A stretch of 64,000 nucleotides of DNA from Listeria monocytogenes (GTDB taxonomy: Bacteria; Bacillota; Bacilli; Lactobacillales; Listeriaceae). Each line of letters begins with the position of its first letter. The first letter of the stretch is position 1. Below are positions 1 through 8,007 of this stretch, piece by piece. The notes under the pieces were generated by a model that was not told the DNA's origin, made no database searches, and saw only the letters and a list, made by a program, of their open reading frames with translations. Both the position numbers and the translations under genes were made by a program. The DNA is taken from assembly GCF_013282665.1 (NCBI RefSeq), contig NZ_CP054041.1, positions 1,718,001 to 1,782,000 of the forward strand. The letters are read 5' to 3'.

Positions 1-948
1 CAACAAACGAAACCTCATTTCCCGCTTGAAATTATCGCGATGGTGGAGGAAGAAGGTTCGCGTTTCGGGGCTGGACTACTTGCCTCACGCGCAATTACAG
101 GCAAAGTTACCAAAGAATTGCTCCACGAAATGAAAGATATAGATGGCATAACAGCCGCAGAAGCTATGGCGAAAATAGGATTTGATGCAAATCAAGTAGT
201 TACGGCTATCCGTACGAAAGAATCCGTGAAAGCATTTATCGAATTACACATTGAGCAAGGCCCCGTCTTAGAAAATGCCAATGAAGATGTGGCGCTAGTA
301 GATACAGTAGTCGGTTTAACAGAAATAAAAGTAACTGTAAAAGGACAAGCTGGCCATGCAGGCACAACGCCAATGCTTGACCGAAAAGATGCGCTCGTTA
401 CTGCTGTCGAAATTTTAGGTCAACTGCCAGAATTAGCTAGCCAAGAAGGCGGCGGAACTGTCTTAACAGTGGGCAAACTAAATGTCTATCCAAATGGCGC
501 AAACGTTATTCCAGATAAAGTCGTTTTTACCGTGGATATCCGTGCAAAAGAAGAAATTCACGTCCAAAATACATTAGCAAAAACAAAAGAAATTATCCGA
601 TCCGCAGAGACAAATGGCATCACTTGCGAAATAGAAGATATGCTATATGAATCGCCAACCCATTTATCAAAAGAGATTCATCAAGCATTGACCGAAAGTG
701 CCGACCAACTCGGCTTAAAATACCGAACAATGGTTAGCGGAGCCGGGCACGATGCGATGATCTTTGCAGGTTTAACCGAAGTAGGCTTGATTTTTGTCCC
801 TAGCCACAACGGTATAAGTCACGCGCCCGAAGAATGGACGGATTACGAGAAACTCCAAAAAGGAATCGAAGTCGTACTGGAAACAGTAAAAAAATGGACG
901 GAGGAAAGCGCGAATGAATCAGAAAATAAAACAAGCAGTTTTGAATAA
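1..948 (+). CDS. N-carbamoyl-L-amino acid / allantoate-type amidohydrolase (M20 family), 5'-truncated by window edge
   Basis: The reading frame is open from base 1, so the N-terminus lies outside the window. The visible start carries an EEEGSRF motif typical of the hydantoinase/carbamoylase branch of M20 metallopeptidases, and IELHIEQGPVLE and the lid-domain GQAGHAGTTPM segment follow. The C-terminal SGAGHDAM motif supplies another metal or substrate ligand. These enzymes hydrolyse N-carbamoyl amino acids or ureido acids in the cytoplasm with two bound metal ions. The 3' end overlaps the next M20 gene by 35 bases, which suggests translational coupling and a shared role in amidated amino acid use. 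The exact substrate cannot be read from the sequence. Confidence 0.85.
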   Translation, partial: QQTKPHFPLEIIAMVEEEGSRFGAGLLASRAITGKVTKELLHEMKDIDGITAAEAMAKIGFDANQVVTAIRTKESVKAFIELHIEQGPVLENANEDVALVDTVVGLTEIKVTVKGQAGHAGTTPMLDRKDALVTAVEILGQLPELASQEGGGTVLTVGKLNVYPNGANVIPDKVVFTVDIRAKEEIHVQNTLAKTKEIIRSAETNGITCEIEDMLYESPTHLSKEIHQALTESADQLGLKYRTMVSGAGHDAMIFAGLTEVGLIFVPSHNGISHAPEEWTDYEKLQKGIEVVLETVKKWTEESANESENKTSSFE

Positions 949-2089
949 TGAAGAAGCAATGATTGCTTTTCGCCGTGATTTGCATATGCATCCCGAACTA
1001 CAATGGCAGGAATTTCGAACTACCGACAAAGTTGCCAAAGAATTAGATAAATTGGGTATCCCTTATCGGCGAACGGAACCAACTGGATTAATCGCAGAAC
1101 TTAAAGGTGGAAAACCAGGGAAAACAGTTGCCTTGCGCGCCGATATGGACGCACTACCCGTTCAAGAGCTAAACCAAGATCTTCTATATAAATCTACAGA
1201 AGATGGAAAAATGCATGCTTGCGGTCACGATGCGCACACGGCGATGTTATTAACCGCCGCGAAAGCACTTGCTCTAGTAAAAGATGAACTACAAGGAACA
1301 GTGCGCTTCATTTTTCAACCGTCAGAAGAAATTGCTGAGGGCGCGAAGGCTATGATAGCCCAAGGAGCGATGGAAGGCGTGGATCACGTGTTTGGAATCC
1401 ATATCTGGTCCCAAACTCCAAGTGGAAAGATATCTTGTGTAGTCGGCTCTACATTCGCCTCCGCAGATATTATCCAAATCGACTTCAAAGGACAAGGAGG
1501 TCACGGAGCAATGCCACATGACACCATCGACGCTGCTGTAATTGCTTCCTCGTTCGTCATGAACCTTCAATCCATCGTATCCCGCGAAACCGACCCACTT
1601 GATCCAGTCGTAGTAACTATCGGCAAAATGGAAGTCGGTACACGCTACAATGTCATCGCAGAAAATGCCCGTTTGGAAGGAACGCTTCGTTGCTTCAATA
1701 ACACTACGCGCGCCAAAGTCGCAAAAACAATTGAACACTACGCCAAACAAACCGCCGCTATTTACGGTGGTACGGCAGAAATGATATACAAACAAGGCAC
1801 ACAACCAGTAATCAACGACGAAAAAAGCGCTCTACTCGTCCAAGAAACAATCACGGAATCATTTGGCGAAGAGATGCTTTACTTTGAACGTCCTACCACG
1901 GGCGGCGAAGACTTCAGCTATTTTCAAGATGAAGCTCCCGGAAGTTTTGCACTCGTTGGTTGCGGCAATCCTGAAAAAGACACCGAATGGGCGCATCACC
2001 ATGGCCGCTTTAATATTGACGAAAGTGTCATGAAAAATGGCGCCGAGCTATATGCCCAGTTTGCGTATAATTATTTAAATCAAAATTAA
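914..2089 (+). CDS. M20 family N-acyl-L-amino acid amidohydrolase
   Basis: This 391-residue protein is a full-length peptidase M20D. It has the N-terminal FRRDLHMHPEL motif, the metal-binding ADMDALP and MHACGHDAHTA motifs, the FQPSEE acid/base motif, and the GGEDFSYF motif near the C-terminus. Family members deacylate N-acyl amino acids (aminoacylase or N-acetyl-diaminopimelate deacetylase types) using two metals. It starts inside the 3' end of the carbamoylase-like gene and probably forms a two-gene unit ending at the strong terminator that follows. Substrate choice within the family is not decided by these motifs. Confidence 0.88.
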   Translation: MNQKIKQAVLNNEEAMIAFRRDLHMHPELQWQEFRTTDKVAKELDKLGIPYRRTEPTGLIAELKGGKPGKTVALRADMDALPVQELNQDLLYKSTEDGKMHACGHDAHTAMLLTAAKALALVKDELQGTVRFIFQPSEEIAEGAKAMIAQGAMEGVDHVFGIHIWSQTPSGKISCVVGSTFASADIIQIDFKGQGGHGAMPHDTIDAAVIASSFVMNLQSIVSRETDPLDPVVVTIGKMEVGTRYNVIAENARLEGTLRCFNNTTRAKVAKTIEHYAKQTAAIYGGTAEMIYKQGTQPVINDEKSALLVQETITESFGEEMLYFERPTTGGEDFSYFQDEAPGSFALVGCGNPEKDTEWAHHHGRFNIDESVMKNGAELYAQFAYNYLNQN

Positions 2090-2092
2090 AAA

Positions 2093-2129
2093 AAGCGTCC
2101 AGTTAATTCAATTAACTGGACGCTTTTTG
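2093..2129. terminator. Bidirectional rho-independent terminator
   Basis: A perfect 13-bp inverted repeat (2095-2107 and 2111-2123) with a 3-base loop is flanked by A-rich and T-rich tracts. It serves the amidohydrolase on the plus strand and the aldolase gene ending at 2134 on the minus strand. Confidence 0.92.
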
Positions 2130-2133
2130 TATG

Positions 2134-3150
2134 CTATTGTTTTTCTACAACATGTACATCCTCGAAAGAACCATATTTTGTCCACCAAGGAACGGCACCT
2201 TCATCAAGCAATTTATCAAGAGAAGTAATATTTTCTTTCCCTTGAGTACGAAGCCACTCACGTAAAGCGTCATCACCTTGTTTACCGTAAACTTCGATAC
2301 CATCAGCCCAAGTTGCACGACCGCAAAGTACACCACTATATTGTACGTTATGTTGGTTCGCAAATTGGATTGTTTTGTGGAACATGTCAGAAGTTACACC
2401 AGCACTTAGATAAATAAATGGAAGTGGGCTTAAGTCAGAGCACTCTTCAAAATGACGAGCTGCTTCGTCTTGTGTATAAGCGACTTCACCTTCCGCAAAA
2501 CCTTCCACGTATTTAAAGTTAACTGGAACTTCAAGTTTAAGTACATCTACACCATAACGAGGTTTAGAAAATTCTTTAATAGAAGCTTTTACTTTTGCAG
2601 GTTTCAATTTCGCATACTCTAAAGAACCAGAATCAGTAACTTTTGCATCATAAGTAATAGGCTCTAAGAAAAATGGAATATCAACTGCGCGACATTCAGC
2701 CCCGATTCTTTCTAAAAATGCGTATTTGATTTCATTAATTTCAGCTGGTTCATCTGGATCATAATAAACGAGAATTTTAACAGCATCTCCGCCATTTTCT
2801 TTAATACGAAGTGCCGATAAATCTTCAATTAAATCAGGAAGTTTACCAGGAGTTGTTGCATCATAGCCTGTTTTTTCATAAGAAGTTAAAAGTCCGCTAC
2901 CTTCGTGGCGAGCTTTGATTGCTGGAGTACCATATTCTAAATCAAGCAAAATAGCAGAAGCATAAGGAGTTAATTCTTCAGAAACAAGTTGTTTGAAGTC
3001 TTCTACATCCTTTTTATTTTCTGTTCCTTTTGCTTGTTGGATCATTTTTTTGAGTGAGCCACGTTGGTCAATGGCAAGCGCTGCAATGACACCTTTTTCG
3101 TTGGAGAGTCTTTGTAAACCATCAAATTTACCTTTTGTTATTTGTACCAT
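2134..3150 (-). CDS. lacD: Tagatose-1,6-bisphosphate aldolase
   Basis: This 338-residue class I aldolase of the LacD family cleaves tagatose-1,6-bisphosphate (often other ketohexose bisphosphates too) to dihydroxyacetone phosphate and glyceraldehyde-3-phosphate. Recognisable segments are AALAIDQRGSLKKM near the start, the DLEYG segment, and VLKLEVPVN with the likely Schiff-base lysine. It stands alone without a lactose or tagatose PTS beside it, so it may serve general hexose or stress metabolism. Upstream are an extended -10 (SigmaA-like) element and an overlapping SigB-like promoter (3209-3237). A GGAG ribosome site precedes the ATG. Confidence 0.9.
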   Translation of the reverse strand: MVQITKGKFDGLQRLSNEKGVIAALAIDQRGSLKKMIQQAKGTENKKDVEDFKQLVSEELTPYASAILLDLEYGTPAIKARHEGSGLLTSYEKTGYDATTPGKLPDLIEDLSALRIKENGGDAVKILVYYDPDEPAEINEIKYAFLERIGAECRAVDIPFFLEPITYDAKVTDSGSLEYAKLKPAKVKASIKEFSKPRYGVDVLKLEVPVNFKYVEGFAEGEVAYTQDEAARHFEECSDLSPLPFIYLSAGVTSDMFHKTIQFANQHNVQYSGVLCGRATWADGIEVYGKQGDDALREWLRTQGKENITSLDKLLDEGAVPWWTKYGSFEDVHVVEKQ

Positions 3151-3208
3151 TTTTATCTAGTCTCCTTTATAGCAATTTGTCGTTGCTTTTATCAATTTAT
3201 CCTTCCTT

Positions 3209-3237
3209 ATTATACCACTGAAAAGTTTTTTTAAAAC
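3209..3237 (-). promoter_or_regulatory. Promoter of lacD: SigB-like element overlapping an extended -10
   Basis: On the minus strand a GTTTTA box (3232-3237) is followed after 14 bases by TGGTAT (3212-3217), close to the SigB consensus GTTTAA-N13/14-GGGTAT. The same stretch contains TATAAT (3209-3214) preceded by a TG dinucleotide, an extended SigmaA -10. Recollection that listerial lacD belongs to the general stress regulon agrees, but was not checked. Confidence 0.55.
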
Positions 3238-3254
3238 ATAGGTATATTTCCGTA

Positions 3255-3283
3255 TTGATTTATCTGAAATAATAATTTACGAT
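3255..3283 (+). promoter_or_regulatory. SigmaA-type promoter of the PBP-like gene
   Basis: TTGATT (3255-3260) and TACGAT (3278-3283) are separated by 17 bases. The predicted start lies just ahead of the large inverted repeat at 3301-3334. Confidence 0.5.
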
Positions 3284-3300
3284 ATATGTGGAGTGTTAGG

Positions 3301-3334
3301 TATTAATAGAAATTCGGGATAATTTCTATTAATA
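3301..3334 (+). repeat. Perfect 14-bp inverted repeat in the PBP-like gene leader
   Basis: TATTAATAGAAATT (3301-3314) and its exact complement (3321-3334) enclose a 6-base spacer. No T-run follows, so it is unlikely to be a terminator. It could be an operator or a 5'-UTR stem-loop, lying 54 bases before the start codon. Confidence 0.7.
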
Positions 3335-3387
3335 CATTCTCTTTTGGGAAAGTCATTTAGTGAGTAGACTAGACCAGGAGTGATGAA

Positions 3388-4581
3388 ATGAATCGACGCG
3401 AAAGACGTAAACGCAGAAGACGCAAGAACATGATTATCGTGTTGAGTACTGTATTTCTACTGTTTATTGCCACTAGTTGGATGATATTTGAATTTAAAAG
3501 TAAACAAGAGCAAACAGTATCCGCACCAACTAAGAAGAAAGCAGCAACTGCCACAAAGCCATCGGAAAATTCAGCAGCTAATGAGCCAGAAGAAACGAAA
3601 GAGCCAGAGCCAGTAGAAGAAAAGCCAAAAGAAACTATCGTAAAAAATCAAGAAATTGATAATTATTTACAAAAAATTGGTTTTAGCGGTTCGGCACTTG
3701 TGATTCGCGATGGAGAGACTATCATACAAAAAGGATACATGTATGCCAATCGTGATGAAAAAGTTTTGAATACACCAGACACTTTGTTTTATATTGGTTC
3801 TTCTCAAAAAGCAATCATAGCAACTGCACTTTTACAATTAGAAGAAAAAGGTAAAATAAGCACGAATGATCCAATTTCGAAATATATACCGGGTTTTCCT
3901 AATGGTAATAAGATTTTAGTGAAGAACTTTTTAAATCATACATCTGGTATTGTTGGAAGACCAAAATTAACGAGTAATATGACACCAGACCAACTTATTC
4001 AAGCTATTGAGAAGCGGGGAATTAAATCACAACCTGGGAAATGGGATTATATGGATGCTAATTATACTGTAGTGGGTTATCTTGTAGAAAAAGTTAGTGG
4101 GCAACCATTAGCGACGTATCTTCAAGAAAACATTTTTAATCCTGCAGGAATGAAGCATACAGGATACTATCAAAAAGATGTGGATGGGGGCAAAAACATA
4201 TCAATTGGATATAAGATTGATGACAATGGAATCTTCCAAAGTCCGAAACTTGTAGACTTATCACAATTGTATGGCGCAGGGGATATTAGTATGCCTACAA
4301 CGGATATGTATTTGTTTGATAAAGCATTAATGGATAAAAAATTGATTTCTGAAGCAAGTCTGAAGAAAATGTTCACAAAAGGAAGCAAATCAACTTATGG
4401 AATGGGATTCTATGTGGATCCAGGTAGCTATAATAGTCACGGAGTTTTGACCGGTTGGGACGTATCTAATAGCGTCAGTCATACTGGAAGAACGTACGTT
4501 ATATTATTCTCCAACGTCCAGAATCATATTGCTTCATTCGGTAAAGTGAATAATGATATCTATGGTTTCTTAAATAAATAA
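3388..4581 (+). CDS. Membrane-anchored beta-lactamase-fold protein (class C PBP / FmtA-like)
   Basis: The 397-residue protein has a very basic N-terminus (MNRRERRKRRRRK), one transmembrane anchor at about residues 15-33, and a Pro/Glu/Lys-rich linker to about residue 85. A beta-lactamase/DD-peptidase domain follows. The nucleophile motif is S138-S-Q-K141, and the KTG-like triad is H365-T-G. The central YxN motif reads YMD inside WDYMDANY, so the Asn is replaced by Asp, a pattern I associate with FmtA-like proteins. It probably acts outside the membrane on peptidoglycan or teichoic acid. In L. monocytogenes the homologue is counted among the class C penicillin-binding proteins. A strong terminator follows. 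Confidence 0.85.
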   Translation: MNRRERRKRRRRKNMIIVLSTVFLLFIATSWMIFEFKSKQEQTVSAPTKKKAATATKPSENSAANEPEETKEPEPVEEKPKETIVKNQEIDNYLQKIGFSGSALVIRDGETIIQKGYMYANRDEKVLNTPDTLFYIGSSQKAIIATALLQLEEKGKISTNDPISKYIPGFPNGNKILVKNFLNHTSGIVGRPKLTSNMTPDQLIQAIEKRGIKSQPGKWDYMDANYTVVGYLVEKVSGQPLATYLQENIFNPAGMKHTGYYQKDVDGGKNISIGYKIDDNGIFQSPKLVDLSQLYGAGDISMPTTDMYLFDKALMDKKLISEASLKKMFTKGSKSTYGMGFYVDPGSYNSHGVLTGWDVSNSVSHTGRTYVILFSNVQNHIASFGKVNNDIYGFLNK

Positions 4582-4619
4582 AAAGACTCGATTCTGTTTA
4601 TAGAATCGAGTCTTTTTAT
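4580..4619. terminator. Bidirectional terminator
   Basis: The 11-bp stem GACTCGATTCT (4585-4595) pairs with 4602-4612 around a 6-base loop, with A and T tracts on either side. It separates the convergent PBP-like gene and the lipoprotein gene. Confidence 0.92.
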
Positions 4620-5540
4620 TTATTTACCTGTAATTTGTTTTACAGCATCTTCCATTTGATAAAGTTGAGCAGCAGCACTGTAATCGCTCCACTTCGTATT
4701 ATCTACTTTATACACTTGGTTTTTCTTCACGGCTGGAATATCTTTCCAAACGCCTTTTAGCATTTCATCCACTGAATCCGTATTGCCATCAGTTGGCATT
4801 AAAATAAAGAGACGATCTGCGCCTTTTGCATATTCAGGAATTGCTTCACTGGAAATAGCTTTTGTTTCTTTGTTTGCTTTAGCAGCATCTGTCGGTGTGA
4901 AGCCTGCGCCAGAATATAAGCCGTCAAAGACTTTCGCATCATGCACATAGATTTCTTTACCATAAAATTGAATAACTGCCGCTTTTTCGTTCGCAACGCC
5001 AGCATCTTTTAGTGTTGCTTTGGCTTCTTTGGAGCTTGCTGCGTAATCTTTGTCCCACTTCTCTTTTTCTGCTTTTTTATTTAAAAGATTGGCAATGTTA
5101 GAAAGTTGTTTGTCCGGTGTATCACCGAAATGTGAAATATAAACTGGAGCCACTTTTTCCAAATTCTCTAAAAGGTCTTTTTGGTAATCACTAATGATAA
5201 TCAAGTCTGGTTTTAAATTAGCGATTTTTTCAATACTTGGTTTATCATTACCAACACTTTCTGTCCCTTTTGTTGCCTCAGGATAGGTAGTGATGTAATA
5301 GTCAGTTGTACCAACAGGTTTAACGCCAAGAATTTCCATTTCACTTACATTTTGAAGTGCGACAATTCTTTTCGGTGTTGTTGGAACTTCCACTTTGCGG
5401 TCCATTGTATCAGTGACCGTTTTTGTTGCGGATTCCTTTTCTTTGCTTGAGTCCTTATCTGAAGAACTGCCACAAGCGGTTAATACTACTGCTAAAAGAA
5501 CAGTCATCAAAATAGCAGCCCATTTATGCTTTTGGTACAT
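4620..5540 (-). CDS. Iron-siderophore ABC transporter substrate-binding lipoprotein
   Basis: The 306-residue product, from the ATG at 5540, has a lipoprotein signal ending in the lipobox LTAC-G (Cys about residue 22). A periplasmic-binding-protein fold of the FepB/FhuD type follows, with typical segments such as PKRIVALQNVSEMEILGVKPVG and KPDLIIIS. It would capture a ferric siderophore at the outer membrane face and deliver it to a permease. No permease or ATPase gene is adjacent, so it is an orphan receptor. A longer open frame reaches 5672, but GGGAGG at 5550-5555 sits 9 bases before 5540 and the Fur box lies inside the extension, so the shorter start is preferred. A SigmaA promoter and Fur box lie directly upstream. 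Confidence 0.88.
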   Translation of the reverse strand: MYQKHKWAAILMTVLLAVVLTACGSSSDKDSSKEKESATKTVTDTMDRKVEVPTTPKRIVALQNVSEMEILGVKPVGTTDYYITTYPEATKGTESVGNDKPSIEKIANLKPDLIIISDYQKDLLENLEKVAPVYISHFGDTPDKQLSNIANLLNKKAEKEKWDKDYAASSKEAKATLKDAGVANEKAAVIQFYGKEIYVHDAKVFDGLYSGAGFTPTDAAKANKETKAISSEAIPEYAKGADRLFILMPTDGNTDSVDEMLKGVWKDIPAVKKNQVYKVDNTKWSDYSAAAQLYQMEDAVKQITGK

Positions 5541-5559
5541 TGTGTATTTCCTCCCTAAT

Positions 5560-5579
5560 TGAAAATGATTTTCATTATC
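5560..5579 (-). promoter_or_regulatory. Fur box upstream of the siderophore-binding lipoprotein gene
   Basis: TGAAAATGATTTTCATTATC resembles the 19-bp Fur consensus GATAATGATAATCATTATC. It lies between the -10 element and the ribosome-binding site, the expected place for iron-dependent repression. Confidence 0.82.
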
Positions 5580-5591
5580 GTTACAAAAGTA

Positions 5592-5620
5592 ATTATATCG
5601 AAAACAGGGAGGATTGACAA
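5592..5620 (-). promoter_or_regulatory. SigmaA promoter of the siderophore-binding lipoprotein gene
   Basis: On the minus strand TTGTCA (5615-5620) and TATAAT (5592-5597) are spaced by 17 bases, immediately before the Fur box. No terminator is visible between the end of the srl operon (5650) and this promoter. Confidence 0.8.
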
Positions 5621-5649
5621 GGTGAAATGTAGCACAAAAATTTTTATAC

Positions 5650-6000
5650 TTAAAATTGAATGCTGTCACCAACCGTCATCGTTGGAAAAACTTCTGGGGA
5701 AACAACAACAGCTCCTGGTAAAACTTCATTTTGTCCTGAGCGAAAATAAACAGAAATATGACCGAGTTCTTCGAGATTTTTGTTTGCATCTGAGCCGACT
5801 TCTTCTATTGTATATTCTTGTTCGCCGATTAGTAAGGTATTTCCTTTGTTTAAGGCATTGTTTGGTACATCTTGGAATTCGTGAATAACGGATATTTCGC
5901 GTAACTCATTGGTAGCAGTTGGTCCAAATAAGATAACGATTTTTTCTTCTTCAAAAGCAGGGACAAGTGGTCCGATTTCCATAATTTTACTTATAGTCAT
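5650..6000 (-). CDS. srlB: PTS glucitol/sorbitol-type EIIA component
   Basis: This 116-residue cytoplasmic protein matches the IIA(Gut) family over its full length. The segment REISVIHEF carries the histidine expected to accept phosphate from HPr. It passes phosphate to the IIB domain encoded by the next gene upstream in the operon (6020-7006). It is the last gene of the minus-strand srl operon and is 19 bases from that gene. A separate IIA encoded apart from IIBC and IIC is the usual glucitol PTS arrangement. Confidence 0.88.
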   Translation of the reverse strand: MTISKIMEIGPLVPAFEEEKIVILFGPTATNELREISVIHEFQDVPNNALNKGNTLLIGEQEYTIEEVGSDANKNLEELGHISVYFRSGQNEVLPGAVVVSPEVFPTMTVGDSIQF

Positions 6001-6019
6001 AACAAATTCCTCCTAAAAA

Positions 6020-7006
6020 TTAATACATACCAATACTGAATACCCAAGCGATAACAACGGCAAGGACACCAGTAATCATCCGGCTATAAAGTATAGCTGG
6101 AACACCGAACTGAACCGTTTTTGGCTTAGCTTCTGCAAGAGAAAGTCCTACCGGAATAAAGTCGCAACCAGCTTGAGCATTAATCGCAAATAACGCTGGT
6201 AGGGCGTAAGTAACTGGAATCGCACCAATCGCAATTTGCGATCCGATTAAAACACCAATTACTTGAGCGATAACCGCCCCAGGTCCAAGAATCGGTGAAA
6301 GAAAAGGCAAACTACAAATAAACGCAATTAGTAACATCCCCCAAAGTGACCCAGCAAGTGGAGAGAGTGTATTCGCAATTAATTTTCCAATCCCAGTGTA
6401 ATTAATAATACCGATAATCATGCTAATAAAAGCCATAAAAGGAATAATGTTTTTAATGAGCATATCAACGGAATCACGCCCGGCTTGATAGAAAACGCCC
6501 ATTGCCTTCCCGATACCGCGTGAAAATTTTACGAGAAAGCCTTCTTTTAATTCGCTTGCTTCTTTTTGGTCTTCTTTAATTTTGGCATAGTCTTCTTTAA
6601 ACTTTTCTCTATCAAAAGGTTTTTCAGAATCAGCACTTTGATCTTGAACTTCAATATCTTCAGGTTTGACCCCAGAAACAAAAATATCTTCTGTAATATG
6701 TTTTGCGAGTGGCCCTGATGGAGACGAAGGAAGAACATCAACTGTTGGAATACGTTTCATCGGATAAACCCCAATTCGAGCAGTTCCGCCACAATCTATA
6801 ACAACACACATCATTTCTTCTTCAGGAATGGAATTTTTGAAACCATCAACGGCTTCGGCACCGGATAATTCAGCAATTTTTAGTGCTACGGGATGGATAC
6901 CGCCACCAGTAATAGAAACAACTTTTGTTCTCGGTTCGCTCGGAGTAATATCTAGTCCGACACCCCAACCACCTTGACCTTTATTCACATGAATTGATTG
7001 ATACAT
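6020..7006 (-). CDS. srlE: PTS glucitol/sorbitol-type EIIBC component
   Basis: The 328-residue protein begins with a IIB domain (about residues 1-110), where [13 protein letters not shown] carries the likely phosphorylated cysteine. A charged linker rich in Glu/Lys follows (about 115-155), then a membrane domain with several hydrophobic segments to the C-terminus. It phosphorylates the hexitol during transport together with IIC and IIA. Family, order and sizes match SrlE/GutE. Neighbours are within 25 bases on both sides, consistent with one transcript. Confidence 0.9.
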   Translation of the reverse strand: MYQSIHVNKGQGGWGVGLDITPSEPRTKVVSITGGGIHPVALKIAELSGAEAVDGFKNSIPEEEMMCVVIDCGGTARIGVYPMKRIPTVDVLPSSPSGPLAKHITEDIFVSGVKPEDIEVQDQSADSEKPFDREKFKEDYAKIKEDQKEASELKEGFLVKFSRGIGKAMGVFYQAGRDSVDMLIKNIIPFMAFISMIIGIINYTGIGKLIANTLSPLAGSLWGMLLIAFICSLPFLSPILGPGAVIAQVIGVLIGSQIAIGAIPVTYALPALFAINAQAGCDFIPVGLSLAEAKPKTVQFGVPAILYSRMITGVLAVVIAWVFSIGMY

Positions 7007-7026
7007 TTTATTTGCCTCCTTCTATT

Positions 7027-7548
7027 TCAGACTTTTTCTTTTCGCATTAAGAATTTCGTAATTGTTTCTGTAATGACACCACGCATTAAAATAACCACGA
7101 GACCTGCTAGGAAGTAGCGAACAGCAAGGCTAGACATGCTATACCCAGCTTCGACCACACCATTAGCAATCCCTAAATAAACAAATAGTTCACCAGCATT
7201 TGCATACGGAAATAGTCCGGTAACAGGGTGCAAAAACGATACGACAGAGTCATAAAAAGCTGGTTTCTGATGTTCTTTAACAAATCGACCGAATGTGTAA
7301 GCCATAGGATTTGTTAACATCAGGACGGATAAAACGGGCATTAATGTATAACGCAAAATCATGTTTTTTGCAGAAAATTGGATTGCTCTGTTGACACGTT
7401 CTTCCCCGATAAAAGCAATAATCGAGTAAGTAAAAGTTAAAAGGACAATTAAAAGAGGGACAATTCCCGTCATAAAACTTACAAACTGTTTTCCACCAGC
7501 CTCAAATAAGCCGATAAAGTTTGTTCCAAACCATTCAATATAATTCAC
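7027..7548 (-). CDS. srlA: PTS glucitol/sorbitol-type EIIC component
   Basis: This 173-residue integral membrane protein (MNYIEWFGTNFIGLFEAGGKQF at the start, split here across the family motif) matches SrlA/GutA, the second half of the glucitol permease. It has about four to five hydrophobic segments, including FVSFMTGIVPLLIVLLTF, and ends in a basic tail. The usual family length is about 180 residues, so it is complete. It is the third of five srl genes. Confidence 0.88.
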   Translation of the reverse strand: MNYIEWFGTNFIGLFEAGGKQFVSFMTGIVPLLIVLLTFTYSIIAFIGEERVNRAIQFSAKNMILRYTLMPVLSVLMLTNPMAYTFGRFVKEHQKPAFYDSVVSFLHPVTGLFPYANAGELFVYLGIANGVVEAGYSMSSLAVRYFLAGLVVILMRGVITETITKFLMRKEKV

Positions 7549-7572
7549 TAGGAAACACTCCTTTTTAATTAT

Positions 7573-7953
7573 TTAAAGCGCTTTCATACAACTGTTGACT
7601 GTTTTAATAATTGCTTTTTCTTGGATTGTATTCTTATTTTTACTACTAAGTTCCGTCAATATTTCGGATAAATCTTTATGATGATAGTTGGTGAAAGTCT
7701 TGAACTTTGCAAAAACAGTCTTTCCGGTTAAAATTTGGCATTCATGTACAATCCGGTTTTCATTCACTACCAGAATGGCTACAGCACTTGTGCGAAATTT
7801 GAGTCGTTCCATTTCGGAATAAAGATAATAACCAGTTTTCCCAGCATATTTATCCGCAACTTTGTTCATATGATGCTGATAATACCTCACTTGGAAAAAA
7901 GCAAGACCTGTCTGAGCGATGAAAATGAGGGAAGCAATAAGGACAATATTCAT
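7573..7953 (-). CDS. srlM: GutM/SrlM-like glucitol operon protein
   Basis: The 126-residue product has one N-terminal hydrophobic segment (MNIVLIASLIFIAQTGLAFF) and a soluble domain, matching the GutM family described as an activator of glucitol operons in enteric bacteria. A membrane-anchored topology is unlike a classical DNA-binding activator, so its role here is uncertain. It sits between the oxidoreductase and IIC genes with a good GGAGG site before its ATG. Confidence 0.75.
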   Translation of the reverse strand: MNIVLIASLIFIAQTGLAFFQVRYYQHHMNKVADKYAGKTGYYLYSEMERLKFRTSAVAILVVNENRIVHECQILTGKTVFAKFKTFTNYHHKDLSEILTELSSKNKNTIQEKAIIKTVNSCMKAL

Positions 7954-8007
7954 TTACTTTTCCTCCTTAGAGGGTGGGAAGAGGCTTGTCTTCCCACCAA
8001 GTTGAAA

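Noticed and set aside
1322-1804. 160-codon minus-strand frame inside the amidohydrolase gene
   Set aside because: It lies wholly within a clear M20 enzyme, has no recognisable domain and no ribosome site.
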